NCBI RefSeq assembly: GCF_016758255.1
Contig: NZ_QYAD01000001.1
Span: forward strand, 868,001-932,000
DNA from: Leucobacter chromiireducens subsp. chromiireducens
GTDB taxonomy: Bacteria; Actinomycetota; Actinomycetes; Actinomycetales; Microbacteriaceae
DNA length: 64,000 nucleotides
Direction of reading: 5' to 3'
Shown here piece by piece: positions 35,572 through 44,424 of the stretch. Made by a program: the position numbers and the translations under genes. Every line of letters begins with the position of its first letter. Position 1 is the first letter of the stretch. Below the pieces are notes generated by a model. It was given only the letters and a program-made list of their open reading frames with translations, was not told where the DNA came from and ran no database searches.

Positions 35572-36822
35572 ATGACTCTCGACCTCACCTCGGCCGAGAC
35601 CGTGAACGCAGCGGCGAAGCAGCCGTGGCGGGATCCGGCTCGCTACTGGGGCGCACTGCACGCAGCCACTGTAGATTTGCCCGCGCCGCTCGTTGCGCTA
35701 TCGCCCGCGGCTCTGCGCTGGAACGCTGACGAACTGCGGCGGCGGGCCGGCGGCCTCCCCGTTCGCGTTGCGAGCAAGTCGGTGCGGTCCCGCGCCGTGT
35801 TGGATGCGGTGCTTGCGTTGCCCGGCTTTCACGGGGTGCTTGCGTACACGCTCCCTGAAGCGCTCTGGCTTGCTGAGACGATCGACGATGTCGTGGTCGG
35901 ATACCCGAGCGTGGATCGGGCAGCCATCGCGCGGCTCGCCGCGTCCCCGCAGCTTGCCGAGCGCGTCACCCTCATGATCGACAGCGCCGAGCAGCTCGAC
36001 CTCATTGACGCGGTCGCCCCGCCCGCTGGGCGTGCCGAGGTTCGCGTCTGCCTCGACTTCGATGCCTCCTGGCGCACTCGCGCGCTCGGCCACATTGGCG
36101 TGCGACGCTCGCCCGTGCGAGAGCCGGATCAGCTGCGTGCGCTTGCTGAGACTGTGGTTGGGCGCGCGGGTTTCGCCCTCGTTGGGGTGATGGCCTACGA
36201 AGCGCAGATCGCGGGCGTCGCCGACCGGCCGGGCGGCCGTGCGGAGGCCGCGCTGCTGCGCACAGTGCAGCGGGCGAGCGCGGCTGAGCTGGCCGAGCGG
36301 CGCGCAGCCGCCGTCGCCGCGGTGCGCGAGATCGCGCCGCTCGAGTTCGTGAACGGGGGAGGCACCGGCTCACTCGAGCGCACCGCCGCGGAACCCGCGG
36401 TGACCGAACTTGCCGCGGGGAGTGGCCTCTACGGGCCCCACCTCTTCGACCACTACTCGGCGTTCACGGTTGCGCCTGCGCTCGGCTTCGCGCTCGACGT
36501 CGTACGGAAGCCGACACCGGATCGCGCGACGCTGCTGGGCGGGGGATGGATCGCCTCCGGGCCCGCGGCGCCAGACCGCCTCCCGCTGCCCGTGTGGCCG
36601 GCGGGTCTCAGCTACGAGCCACGCGAGGGCGCCGGCGAGGTGCAGACTCCGGTGCGAGGTGCCGCCGCGGCGGGGCTCCGCGCGGGCGACCGCGTGTGGC
36701 TGCGGCACGCAAAAGCCGGCGAGCCGCTGGAACACGCGACTGAGCTCGTGCCGGTCACAGATGACGGACGCGCGGGGGAGCCGCTTGCGAGCTACCGCGG
36801 AGAGGGAAAGTGTTTCCTATGA
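35572..36822 (+). CDS. Alanine-racemase-fold PLP enzyme (amino acid deaminase/aldolase type)
   Basis: 416 residues. The fold-type III N-terminal barrel has the PLP lysine in PVRVASKSVRS (about residue 68), CLDFDASWRTRALGHIGVRR and EFVNGGGTGSLER for phosphate binding. The C-terminal D-serine dehydratase-like domain has VWPAGLSYEPREGAGEVQTP and DRVWLRHAKAGEPLEH, including probable metal ligands. This matches proteins annotated as D-threonine aldolase or amino acid deaminase/aldolase rather than true alanine racemase. Substrate undetermined. The stop overlaps the FAD-oxidase gene by ATGA, so the two probably act in one pathway. Confidence 0.85.
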   Translation: MTLDLTSAETVNAAAKQPWRDPARYWGALHAATVDLPAPLVALSPAALRWNADELRRRAGGLPVRVASKSVRSRAVLDAVLALPGFHGVLAYTLPEALWLAETIDDVVVGYPSVDRAAIARLAASPQLAERVTLMIDSAEQLDLIDAVAPPAGRAEVRVCLDFDASWRTRALGHIGVRRSPVREPDQLRALAETVVGRAGFALVGVMAYEAQIAGVADRPGGRAEAALLRTVQRASAAELAERRAAAVAAVREIAPLEFVNGGGTGSLERTAAEPAVTELAAGSGLYGPHLFDHYSAFTVAPALGFALDVVRKPTPDRATLLGGGWIASGPAAPDRLPLPVWPAGLSYEPREGAGEVQTPVRGAAAAGLRAGDRVWLRHAKAGEPLEHATELVPVTDDGRAGEPLASYRGEGKCFL

Positions 36823-38135
36823 GTCAGCCCACTCAGCAGATCTGGCGCAACTGGGCGCGCACGGAGAGTTCACTCCCCGCGTTGACCGTAGCGCCGCGCA
36901 CTGCGGAACAGGTCGTCCGCGTTGTCGAGCGCGCCCGCGAGACCGGGCACGCGGTAAAGCCCATTGGCGCCTCACACAGCTTCACTGCGATCGGGGCAAC
37001 CGACGGGATCCGGATCGATATGGACCGGATGCGCGGCCTCGTGTCAGCGGACCTTGAGCGCGGTCATGTCACGCTTCGGGGTGGCACGCGACTGTGGGAA
37101 CTCCCGGCGATTCTGGGCCCGCTCGGCCTCGCGCTCCCCAACATGGGCGACATCGACCGGCAGTCGATTACCGGCGCAACGCAGACGGGAACGCACGGCA
37201 CAGGCCTTGCGCTCGGAGGCATCTCGACCGGGATCGTGGGTCTGCGGCTGGTCACCGGCACCGGAGAGGTGCTCATGATCGATGAGACGAGCAACCCGGA
37301 GCTGCTCCCGGCGGCCGCGCTCGGGCTCGGCGCTCTCGGCGTCGTCACCGAGGTCACCCTGCAGTGCGTGCCGCGCTTCCTGCTCGAGGCCGAGGAGGCT
37401 CCCGCGCAACTCGACGAGGTGCTGGACACGTTCGTCGCGCGCTCGCGCGCCGCCGACCACTTCGAGTTCTTCTGGTTCCCGCACACGACCTCGGTGCGGA
37501 CGAAGACGAACACGCGGCTGCCGCTCGCGCGCGGCACAGAGCCGCTCGGCCGGGTGTCCCGTTTCGTCGACGAGGAACTCGCGAACAACCTTGCGTTCGG
37601 AGCTTGCTGCGGGGTCGGTGCGTTCGCGCCGCGGGCGACGCCGAGCATCAACCGCTTCGTTGAGACCGTGTCGAGCAGGCGCCGCTACGTCGACGAGTCG
37701 CATCGCGTGTTCATCACGAACCGCCGCATTCGTTTCCGCGAGATGGAGTACTCGGTGCCGCTCGATGCGGTCCCTGAGGCGATCCGCGAGCTGCGGGCGA
37801 TGATCGAGCGGAAGCGCTACACCGTGTCGTTTCCGATCGAAGTGCGCTCAGCCGCGGCCGACAATCTGCTGCTCTCCACTGCGCAGGGCAGGGAATCTGG
37901 CTACATCGCGGTGCATCGCTTCCATCGGGATCGCGACCTCGGCTATTTCCGCGATGCAGAGGAAATCCTCGCCGCACACTCGGGCCGCCCCCACTGGGGG
38001 AAGATGCATACCCGGGGCGCCGAGGAGCTGAGCTCGGTGTACCCCGAGTTCGCGCGCTTCCGCGGCGTGCGCGACCGCCTCGATCCCGATCGAGTGTTCG
38101 CGAACCCGTATCTCACCCGCGTGCTTGGAGTCTGA
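36819..38135 (+). CDS. FAD-linked D-arabinono-1,4-lactone oxidase family protein
   Basis: 438 residues from ATG 36819. FAD-binding PCMH domain at about 15-180 with PIGASHSFTAIGATDGI, whose His may carry covalent flavin, and TGATQTGTHGTGLALGGIST. The C-terminal ALO domain ends in the signature GRPHWGKMHTRGAEEL and DPDRVFANPYL. Relatives oxidise sugar lactones or alditols (alditol oxidase, L-gulonolactone oxidase). The coupling with the upstream PLP enzyme is common in actinobacteria but has no defined pathway that I can name. Confidence 0.9.
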   Translation: MSQPTQQIWRNWARTESSLPALTVAPRTAEQVVRVVERARETGHAVKPIGASHSFTAIGATDGIRIDMDRMRGLVSADLERGHVTLRGGTRLWELPAILGPLGLALPNMGDIDRQSITGATQTGTHGTGLALGGISTGIVGLRLVTGTGEVLMIDETSNPELLPAAALGLGALGVVTEVTLQCVPRFLLEAEEAPAQLDEVLDTFVARSRAADHFEFFWFPHTTSVRTKTNTRLPLARGTEPLGRVSRFVDEELANNLAFGACCGVGAFAPRATPSINRFVETVSSRRRYVDESHRVFITNRRIRFREMEYSVPLDAVPEAIRELRAMIERKRYTVSFPIEVRSAAADNLLLSTAQGRESGYIAVHRFHRDRDLGYFRDAEEILAAHSGRPHWGKMHTRGAEELSSVYPEFARFRGVRDRLDPDRVFANPYLTRVLGV

Positions 38136-38176
38136 CGGAGGTGGATGTTCCACAGCAGTTTCCGGGGAATGCTGGA

Positions 38177-38182
38177 TAGGAT
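38177..38182 (+). promoter_or_regulatory. -10-like element of lemA (leaderless)
   Basis: TAGGAT begins 12 bases before the lemA ATG and no ribosome site is visible. Confidence 0.5.
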
Positions 38183-38188
38183 GCACAC

Positions 38189-38758
38189 ATGTCTGGTGGA
38201 TTGATTGCCACGCTGATTGTCGTCGGCGTCCTCGTAATTCTTGGTGTGTATGTCTGGGCGACGTACAACTCGCTCGTGACGCTGCGCGTGCGCGTCGACG
38301 AGGCGTGGAGCGACATCACGGTGCAGCTGAAGCGCCGAGCTGATCTCATCCCCTCACTCATCGAGACGGTGAAGGGCTACGCCGCCCACGAGAAGAGTGT
38401 GTTCGACTCGGTGACGCGCGCCCGCGCGGAGACGATCTCGGCCCAGGGGCCCGCCGAAGCATCCCAGGCAGAGAACCACATGCAGTCGGCGCTGAAGAGC
38501 ATCTTCGCGGTCGCCGAGGCCTACCCGCAGCTCCAGGCGAGCCAGAACTTCCTGCAGCTGCAGAGCGAACTCGTGGACACGGAGAACAAGATTCAGGCCT
38601 CGCGCCGGTTCTTCAATGGGGGCGTGCGCGAGTACAACACCAAGATCCAGGTGTTCCCGAACACCATCTTCGCCCGGGGCATGGGCTTCACGGAGCGGGA
38701 GTTCTTCGAGGTGACCGACGTCGCCGCGATCTCCGAGCCGCCCCGCATCCAGTTCTAA
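38189..38758 (+). CDS. lemA: LemA family membrane protein
   Basis: 189 residues. One N-terminal membrane helix (GLIATLIVVGVLVILGVYVW), then the LemA helical bundle: SLVTLRVRVDEAWSDITVQL, KRRADLIPSLIETVKGYAAH, and the C-terminal FPNTIFARGMGFTEREFFEV. The topology is a short outside N-terminus with a mostly helical domain. LemA is found beside HtpX-type proteases in many Gram-positive bacteria; its molecular role is unclear. It is followed after 12 bases by htpX, so the two form an operon. Confidence 0.94.
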   Translation: MSGGLIATLIVVGVLVILGVYVWATYNSLVTLRVRVDEAWSDITVQLKRRADLIPSLIETVKGYAAHEKSVFDSVTRARAETISAQGPAEASQAENHMQSALKSIFAVAEAYPQLQASQNFLQLQSELVDTENKIQASRRFFNGGVREYNTKIQVFPNTIFARGMGFTEREFFEVTDVAAISEPPRIQF

Positions 38759-38770
38759 CCGGGGAGCGCC

Positions 38771-39643
38771 GTGTACCGCGCAGTACGCCGCAACAAGGTC
38801 AACAGCTTTCTGATCGTTCTGCTCTTCGTCGGGATTGTTGGTGGGCTCGGCTGGCTCGCAGGGTGGATCTATAATTCGCCCGGCATGGTCATTACGGTTG
38901 TGGCGATCTCGATCGGGTACGCCCTCTTCCAGTACTTCATGGCCGGTCGACAGGCCATCTCGATGAGCGGTGCCCAGCAGATCACCGAGGCTGACAACCC
39001 CCGGCTCTACCGCATCGTCGAGAACCTCGCGATCACCACGGGCACGCCGATGCCCGAGGTATATATCGTGCAGGATCCCGCCCCGAATGCGTTTGCTACG
39101 GGCCGCGATCCCGAGCATGCGATGGTCGCCGCCACCACCGGACTCCTCGACATCATGACGGATGCGGAGCTTGAGGGCGTGATGGCGCACGAGCTCGGCC
39201 ACGTCCGCAACTACGACATTCGTGTGTCGATGATTGTCTACGGCCTCGTCGTCGCCGTGGGCATGATTGCCGACATGCTCATGCGCATGGCGTTCTTTGG
39301 GCGAAACAACAACAACGGCAACCCGATCGTCATGGTGTTCGGGCTCGTTGCCATGCTGGTTGCCCCGCTTGTCGCGAGCCTCGTGCAGCTCGCGGTCTCG
39401 CGTCAGCGCGAGTACCTCGCCGACGCCACCGGCGCGCTCACCACGCGCCACCCAGAGGCGCTCGCGAGTGCGCTGCACAAGCTCTCCGAATACGGTCGAC
39501 CGCTGCAGAAGCAGCAGTCGAGCATGGCGCATCTGTGGATCGCCGACCCGCTGAAGCCCGGCATGATGCAGCGCCTGTTTGCGACGCACCCCCCGATCCC
39601 GGACCGGATTCGCCGCCTGCTCGACATGGGTGATAAGTTCTAG
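38771..39643 (+). CDS. htpX: HtpX-family membrane zinc metalloprotease
   Basis: 290 residues from GTG with GGGGAG upstream. Two N-terminal membrane helices, then the M48 catalytic domain with zinc motif HELGH in GVMAHELGHVRNYDIRVS, the third ligand Glu in QREYLADATGAL, and two further helices between them. It degrades misfolded membrane proteins, complementing FtsH. The C-terminal HPPIPDRIRRLLDMG is the typical HtpX end. Partner of lemA. Confidence 0.94.
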   Translation: MYRAVRRNKVNSFLIVLLFVGIVGGLGWLAGWIYNSPGMVITVVAISIGYALFQYFMAGRQAISMSGAQQITEADNPRLYRIVENLAITTGTPMPEVYIVQDPAPNAFATGRDPEHAMVAATTGLLDIMTDAELEGVMAHELGHVRNYDIRVSMIVYGLVVAVGMIADMLMRMAFFGRNNNNGNPIVMVFGLVAMLVAPLVASLVQLAVSRQREYLADATGALTTRHPEALASALHKLSEYGRPLQKQQSSMAHLWIADPLKPGMMQRLFATHPPIPDRIRRLLDMGDKF

Positions 39644-39730
39644 CAGCCCCGCGCAAGAGACCGTGCGCCCCGCGGACGATGTCGCCCGGCGGGGATAGGG
39701 TAGAGGGAGCCGAAGGAGGTTCCCCGCACC

Positions 39731-41215
39731 GTGTCAAGCATGTTCCGATCGCTCTCCGTGCGTAACTATCGCATCTGGTTCGGGGGCGCGTTCGTATCGA
39801 ACATTGGTGCCTGGATGCAGGCCACGACGCAGAACTGGGTCGTGCTGACCGAGCTCACCGACACGAATGCCGCGGCGGTCGGCACGACAATGGCGCTGCA
39901 GTTTGGCCCGCAGCTGCTGCTCGTGCCATTCAGCGGTGCCGTGGCGGACCGCTTCGACCGGCGCAAGGTGCTGCTCGTCACGCAGTCACTCCTCATGCTG
40001 CTCGCGTTTGGCCTCGGCACGATGCTCGTGCTCGATGCGGCGTCCATCTGGCACCTGTACGGCTTCGCGCTCGCGCTCGGTATCGTCAACGCATTCGACA
40101 CCACATCGCGGCAGGCCTTCGTCTCCGATCTTGTTGAGTCAGACCAGCTCTCTAACGCCGTCGCGCTCAACTCGGCCTCGTTCAACTCCGCACGGCTTGT
40201 GGGCCCCGCTGTTGCTGGCGTGCTCATCGCCGCGGTCGGCTCCGGGTGGGTGTTCATCATCAACGGTGTCTCGTTCGTGGCGGTGCTCGGCGCGCTGCTC
40301 ATGATCACGACGCGGCGGGCGGCCCCGAAGAACACCGGACCGCGCGAATCACAGCTTCGACAACTCTCCGCGGGGTTCCGCTACGTTCGGCAACGACAGG
40401 ACCTGCTCATCATCTTCCTGATCGTGTTCCTCGTGGGCGCCTTCAGCATGAACTTCCCGGTGATGTCCTCCACCATGGCAGTGGAGTTCGGCCGCGGCGC
40501 CGGCGACTACGGGCTCCTGTCGTCGATCCTCGCGATTGGCTCGCTCTCCGGGGCGCTCCTGTCCGCGCGGCGGCCCGAGGCTCGCATGCGCGTGGTGATT
40601 ATCTCGGTGGGCGGCATTGGCCTCGTGAGCCTCGTCGCAGCGTTGATGCCCTCGTTCTGGACGTTCGCGCTGACGCTCGTGTTCCTCGGCTTTGCGATCT
40701 CCACGATGCTCACCACGGCGAACGGCTTCGTGCAAACGACCGCCGATCCCGCGGTGCGCGGACGCGTGCTTGCGCTCTACATGGCGATCCTCATGGGTGG
40801 CACGCCCATCGGTGCACCGCTCGTGGGCGCAGCGGCCGATGCCCTGGGCCCCCGATCCACCCTGGTGATTAGCGCGGTCGCGGCGTTTGTCGCGTTCGGC
40901 ATTGGCATGGCGTGGCTCCTCACTGCCCGAGAACTCCGTTTCCACCGCGATGGGTGGAACTGGCGCGTCACACACGTTGGGCGCCCCGGTCTCGACGACG
41001 ATCCGGCACGGCAGTTGGAGACGCTCACCGCGCCCATCTCCGTGCTGCGGCGCGACCCGGAGCCGCTGGGGGAGTCGGCGCCGCAGGAGGGCGCGACGGG
41101 GGCGATCCCCATCGACCAGATCCCCAAGTCGGAGCGCCCCGAACCGCCCGAGGAATCGGAGGCGTCTGGCGACGAAACAGGCCCGCACACCGGGCCGTTC
41201 CCGGCCCGCAGCTGA
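39731..41215 (+). CDS. MFS transporter (MFS_3/enterobactin-exporter-like group)
   Basis: 494 residues. Twelve predicted helices over residues 10-405, beginning FRSLSVRNYRIWFGGAFVSN, with the loop 2-3 motif GAVADRFDRRKVLLVTQSLL. The C-terminal 90 residues are hydrophilic, acidic and Pro-rich, probably disordered. The group includes drug and siderophore exporters; no substrate can be inferred. GTG start with AAGGAGG; a -10-like TAGGGT lies shortly before. Monocistronic. Confidence 0.88.
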   Translation: MSSMFRSLSVRNYRIWFGGAFVSNIGAWMQATTQNWVVLTELTDTNAAAVGTTMALQFGPQLLLVPFSGAVADRFDRRKVLLVTQSLLMLLAFGLGTMLVLDAASIWHLYGFALALGIVNAFDTTSRQAFVSDLVESDQLSNAVALNSASFNSARLVGPAVAGVLIAAVGSGWVFIINGVSFVAVLGALLMITTRRAAPKNTGPRESQLRQLSAGFRYVRQRQDLLIIFLIVFLVGAFSMNFPVMSSTMAVEFGRGAGDYGLLSSILAIGSLSGALLSARRPEARMRVVIISVGGIGLVSLVAALMPSFWTFALTLVFLGFAISTMLTTANGFVQTTADPAVRGRVLALYMAILMGGTPIGAPLVGAAADALGPRSTLVISAVAAFVAFGIGMAWLLTARELRFHRDGWNWRVTHVGRPGLDDDPARQLETLTAPISVLRRDPEPLGESAPQEGATGAIPIDQIPKSERPEPPEESEASGDETGPHTGPFPARS

Positions 41216-41276
41216 CTCGCCGCGCGGGCCAACCGAGTGCCAGCGCTCACAGGTAGCCCCGGCATGCTTTGAGGGG

Positions 41277-41282
41277 TAGGCT
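41277..41282 (+). promoter_or_regulatory. -10-like element of aspA
   Basis: TAGGCT lies 62 bases before the aspA start, giving a leader of about 50 bases. AGGAG is present but 13 bases from the GTG. Confidence 0.35.
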
Positions 41283-41338
41283 GGACGAGTTCCCGGCGGC
41301 CTGTCCGCACCCTTTCCGACACAGGAGCTAGATACCCG

Positions 41339-42814
41339 GTGAGTGACTTCCTCTCCGCCCAGACTCGTACCGAAACGGACTCTCTCGGTAGCGTTGAGAT
41401 CCCGGCGTCCGCATACTGGGGGGTGCACACGGCTCGTGCCCACGAGAACTTCCCGATCGCACGTCGCCCCATCTCGGTCTACCCCGACTTCATCCGTGCG
41501 TTCGCGTGCGTGAAGCAGGCCGCGGCGCGCGCCAACCTCGAGATCGGTGCGCTCGATGAGCAGCGCGCCACGCTGATCGATCGCGCCTGCGAAGAGATCA
41601 AGACCGGCATGCTCCACGACCAGTTCGTCGTTGGTGTCGTGCAGGGCGGCGCAGGCACCTCGAGCAACATGAACGCGAACGAGGTCATCACGAACCGCGC
41701 GCTCGAGCTCGCAGGTCACGCCAAGGGTGATTACTCGTACATCAACCCCAACGACCACACGAACCACAGCCAGTCGACGAACGACACCTACCCGACCGCA
41801 ATCAAGATCGCGCTCGCGTTCTCGCTCGGCAGCCTGCTCGAGGAGCTGCGCCTGCTGTCGGAGTCTTTCGCTGCAAAGGGCCGCGAGTTCTCGCACATCA
41901 TCAAGGTCGGCCGCACGCAGCTGCAGGACGCCGTTCCGATGACGCTGGGCCAGGAGTTCAACGCGTTCGCCGTGACCCTGCGCGAGGACATTGAGCGCCT
42001 CCAGGAGGCCGTCTCGCTGCTCGGCGAGGTCAACATGGGCGCCACGGCCATCGGCACGGGCATCAACGCGCCGAAGGGCTACAAGGAGTCCGTGATCCGC
42101 CACCTGCGCGAGATCACCGAGCTCAACCTGGTGACCGCGGGTGACCTCGTCGAGTCCACGAGTGACACCGGCGTGTTCGTCACCTTCTCGGGTGCGCTGA
42201 AGCGTTCGGCACTGAAGCTCTCGAAGATCTCGAACGATCTCCGCCTGCTCTCCTCGGGCCCGCAGGCGGGTCTCGGCGAGATCAACCTCCCCGCGCGCCA
42301 GGCTGGCTCGTCCATCATGCCCGGCAAGGTGAACCCTGTGATCCCCGAGGCCGTGTCGCAGGTCGCGTACTCGGTTGCCGGCGCTGACGTGACAGTGTCG
42401 ATGGCGGTCGAGGCGGGCCAGCTGCAGCTGAACGCCTTCGAGCCGATCATCGCGCACTCGCTGTTCCAGTCGATCACGTGGCTCGAGCGCGCGTGCCAGA
42501 CCCTGCGCGTCAACTGCGTGGACGGCATCACCGCGAACGAGGATCGCCTCGAGGACATGGTGGCACGTTCCGTGACCGTCATCACCGCGCTTGCGCCGGT
42601 GATCGGCTACGCTGAGGCCGCGAAGCTTGCGAAGGAGGCGCTCGCGACGAACGCGAAGGTCTCCGAGCTCGTCGTGTCCCGTGGGCTGCTCGACCAGGAT
42701 GAGCTCGACGACATTCTGCAGCCGCAGAAGCTCGCCGGCCTCGCCCCCGAGACCGACGCGATCGACATTATCCCGGGCGCTCCGCAGAAGCTCGAGGACG
42801 ACGCCGCAGAGTAG
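41339..42814 (+). CDS. aspA: Aspartate ammonia-lyase
   Basis: 491 residues. Fumarase/aspartase superfamily signature GSSIMPGKVNP with the catalytic Ser, plus TSSNMNANEVITNRALEL, NDHTNHSQSTNDTYPTAIK and VGRTQLQDAVPMTLGQEF. The EIPASAYWGVHTARAHENFP start and C-terminal length favour aspartase over class II fumarase. Converts aspartate to fumarate and ammonium. The last 20 residues are an acidic tail. Stand-alone gene closed by a strong terminator. Confidence 0.92.
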   Translation: MSDFLSAQTRTETDSLGSVEIPASAYWGVHTARAHENFPIARRPISVYPDFIRAFACVKQAAARANLEIGALDEQRATLIDRACEEIKTGMLHDQFVVGVVQGGAGTSSNMNANEVITNRALELAGHAKGDYSYINPNDHTNHSQSTNDTYPTAIKIALAFSLGSLLEELRLLSESFAAKGREFSHIIKVGRTQLQDAVPMTLGQEFNAFAVTLREDIERLQEAVSLLGEVNMGATAIGTGINAPKGYKESVIRHLREITELNLVTAGDLVESTSDTGVFVTFSGALKRSALKLSKISNDLRLLSSGPQAGLGEINLPARQAGSSIMPGKVNPVIPEAVSQVAYSVAGADVTVSMAVEAGQLQLNAFEPIIAHSLFQSITWLERACQTLRVNCVDGITANEDRLEDMVARSVTVITALAPVIGYAEAAKLAKEALATNAKVSELVVSRGLLDQDELDDILQPQKLAGLAPETDAIDIIPGAPQKLEDDAAE

Positions 42815-42826
42815 CGTCGAGCGCAC

Positions 42827-42867
42827 ACAAAAGGGGCGGTGGGAGAAAAACCCACCGCCCCTTTTGT
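42827..42867. terminator. 17-bp terminator shared by aspA and the FAH-family gene
   Basis: ACAAAAGGGGCGGTGGG pairs perfectly with CCCACCGCCCCTTTTGT around AGAAAAA. The AAAA/TTTT base of the stem gives U-runs on both strands, so it serves both convergent genes. Confidence 0.9.
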
Positions 42868-42914
42868 ATGCGCGGTGCCTGCGCCGAAACGCAGGAACCG
42901 CGCACGCGCGGCTG

Positions 42915-43781
42915 CTACGCGCGGACGCAGTGCGAGGTCAGCGTGCCCACGTTCTCGATGGTCACGGTGACCTCGGTGCCCGGCTTCAAGTACAGCGGCG
43001 GCTTCCGCGAGCGGCCCGCGCCGCCGGGGGAGCCAGTAGAGATGACGGTGCCCGGGAGCAGCGTCAGCGACTCCGAAATCGACGAGATGAGCTGTGCGAC
43101 CGTGCGCACCATGAACTCAGTCGTGGAGTCCTGCACGCGCAGCCCGTCCACATCGGTGGTGATCGCGAGCGCCTGCGGATCCGGGATCTCGTCAGCGGTG
43201 ACCACCACCGGGCCCACCGGGGTGAACCCGTCGAAGGACTTGCAGCGTGACCACTGCGGCTCCTGGAACTGGATGTTGCGCGCGGTGATGTCGTTGATCG
43301 TTGTGTAGCCGAAGACGTAGTCGAGTGCTTCCTCGGGCGTCACGTTCTTGGCGGCACGACCGATGACGACGCCAAGCTCGCCCTCGTAGTCGACCTCTTC
43401 ACTGATCTCGACCGGGATTGGCACCTCGCCGAGGTGAGCGCCCAAGGAATTCGGGAACAGTGAGAACAGCACGGGGCCGGAATCATTGTCGAGGCTGAGC
43501 TCGCTCGCGTGCTCGTCGTAGTTCAGGCCGACGGCAAGCACGATCGGGGGAGTGATGATGGCGGGCGCGTACTGCGCCTCGCTGATCTCACGCCACTCGG
43601 TCGCGGGGAGCTGCGCGGCGGCGGCGCGGATCTCGTCCACTCGCTCAGGCCCGGCTTCGATGAGCTGCTGCAGGGAGGCGTAGTCGCCGCCGAGCGCGCG
43701 CACGGGAGCGAAGCGCTCCTCCTGCACGACAACGAGTTCGGGAGTGGAAGCGGGGGCCAAGACTAGGTGCGCGAATCTCAC
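42915..43781 (-). CDS. Fumarylacetoacetate hydrolase family protein
   Basis: 288 residues from GTG 43781 (RFAHLVLAP); a long frame extension to 44219 is antisense to the FKBP gene and rejected. FAH catalytic domain at about 75-285 with the metal-binding Glu-x-Glu in VDYEGELGVVIGRA, GYTTINDITARNIQ and GSPGGAGRSRKPPLYLKPGT. Members hydrolyse or decarboxylate beta-keto acids, for example acylpyruvases and oxaloacetate decarboxylases. The exact substrate is not deducible. It is divergent from fkpA-like FKBP. Confidence 0.9.
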   Translation of the reverse strand: MRFAHLVLAPASTPELVVVQEERFAPVRALGGDYASLQQLIEAGPERVDEIRAAAAQLPATEWREISEAQYAPAIITPPIVLAVGLNYDEHASELSLDNDSGPVLFSLFPNSLGAHLGEVPIPVEISEEVDYEGELGVVIGRAAKNVTPEEALDYVFGYTTINDITARNIQFQEPQWSRCKSFDGFTPVGPVVVTADEIPDPQALAITTDVDGLRVQDSTTEFMVRTVAQLISSISESLTLLPGTVISTGSPGGAGRSRKPPLYLKPGTEVTVTIENVGTLTSHCVRA

Positions 43782-43787
43782 CTCTCT

Positions 43788-43793
43788 AGGGTA
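43788..43793 (-). promoter_or_regulatory. -10-like element of FAH-family gene (leaderless)
   Basis: On the minus strand TACCCT begins 12 bases before GTG 43781. Confidence 0.4.
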
Positions 43794-43889
43794 TCTGAAC
43801 CGGGGCACGCGGTGGGCGCGCTCCGCGCCCGGAGCGCGGTTGGGGTTCCCTCTGAGCGAACTCGGAGGCGCGACCCCTTCCGGATCGGG

Positions 43890-43895
43890 GAGAAT
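43890..43895 (+). promoter_or_regulatory. -10-like element of FKBP gene (leaderless)
   Basis: GAGAAT begins 12 bases before ATG 43902, mirroring the element of the divergent gene about 100 bases away. Confidence 0.4.
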
Positions 43896-43901
43896 GAGTG
43901 C

Positions 43902-44273
43902 ATGACTGAAACACCGATGACGAAGCCGGAGATCGAGTTCCCCGAGGGGCCCGCCCCCACGGAGCTGCAGATCGTAGACCTGGTGGAGGGCAGCGGCGAC
44001 GAGGCGCTCGCAAGCTCCACCGTTGACGTGCACTACTTGGGTGTCGAGTTCGATTCGGGCGAGGAGTTCGACTCGTCGTGGGGTCGCGGCGAATCCATCA
44101 ACTTCCCGCTGCGCGCCCTCATCCAGGGCTGGCAGGTCGGCATCCCCGGCATGAAGGTCGGCGGCCGTCGCAAGCTCATCGTGCCCCCGGCCCAGGCCTA
44201 CGGCACCGCTGGTGGTCACCCGCTCGCGGGCAAGACCCTCATCTTCGTGATCGACCTCCTCGGCGTGAGCTAA
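43902..44273 (+). CDS. FKBP-type peptidyl-prolyl cis-trans isomerase
   Basis: 123 residues, cytoplasmic (no signal peptide). Complete FKBP domain: VDVHYLGVEFDSGEEFDSSW, the hydrophobic pocket INFPLRALIQGWQVGIPGMK, and VGGRRKLIVPPAQAYGTAGG ending in LIFVIDLLGVS. The Tyr, Phe, Ile, Trp and Tyr pocket residues are conserved. It catalyses proline isomerisation in protein folding. A later ATG (43917) is possible but loses five residues only. Confidence 0.94.
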   Translation: MTETPMTKPEIEFPEGPAPTELQIVDLVEGSGDEALASSTVDVHYLGVEFDSGEEFDSSWGRGESINFPLRALIQGWQVGIPGMKVGGRRKLIVPPAQAYGTAGGHPLAGKTLIFVIDLLGVS

Positions 44274-44315
44274 GCGCTCCTCTTACTCACACGCGGGAGG
44301 TGTTCCCGCGTGAGC

Positions 44316-44348
44316 CACAGGCCCACCCGGTTTCCGGGTGGGCCTGTG
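44316..44348 (+). terminator. Terminator of FKBP gene
   Basis: A 15-bp perfect stem CACAGGCCCACCCGG with CCGGGTGGGCCTGTG, three-base loop. A second, bulged hairpin (CTCACACGCGGGA with TCCCGCGTGAG, about 44287-44314) lies directly upstream. Confidence 0.7.
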
Positions 44349-44424
44349 CGCGTTGTGAGGCGTGTACTCCGCCGCGCCGCAAGTGGTAGCGTTCTTATGT
44401 TCAGGAAACGCCCAGCTTGAGGGA

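Noticed and set aside
40349-42826. 825-residue open frame on the minus strand opposite the MFS and aspA genes
   Set aside because: It is a GC-rich shadow of two well-identified genes, spans their intergenic gap, is dominated by Arg/His/Glu/Asp and has no family motif.
43782-44219. N-terminal extension of the FAH-family protein
   Set aside because: The extra part is antisense to the FKBP gene; GTG 43781 gives a normal-length protein.
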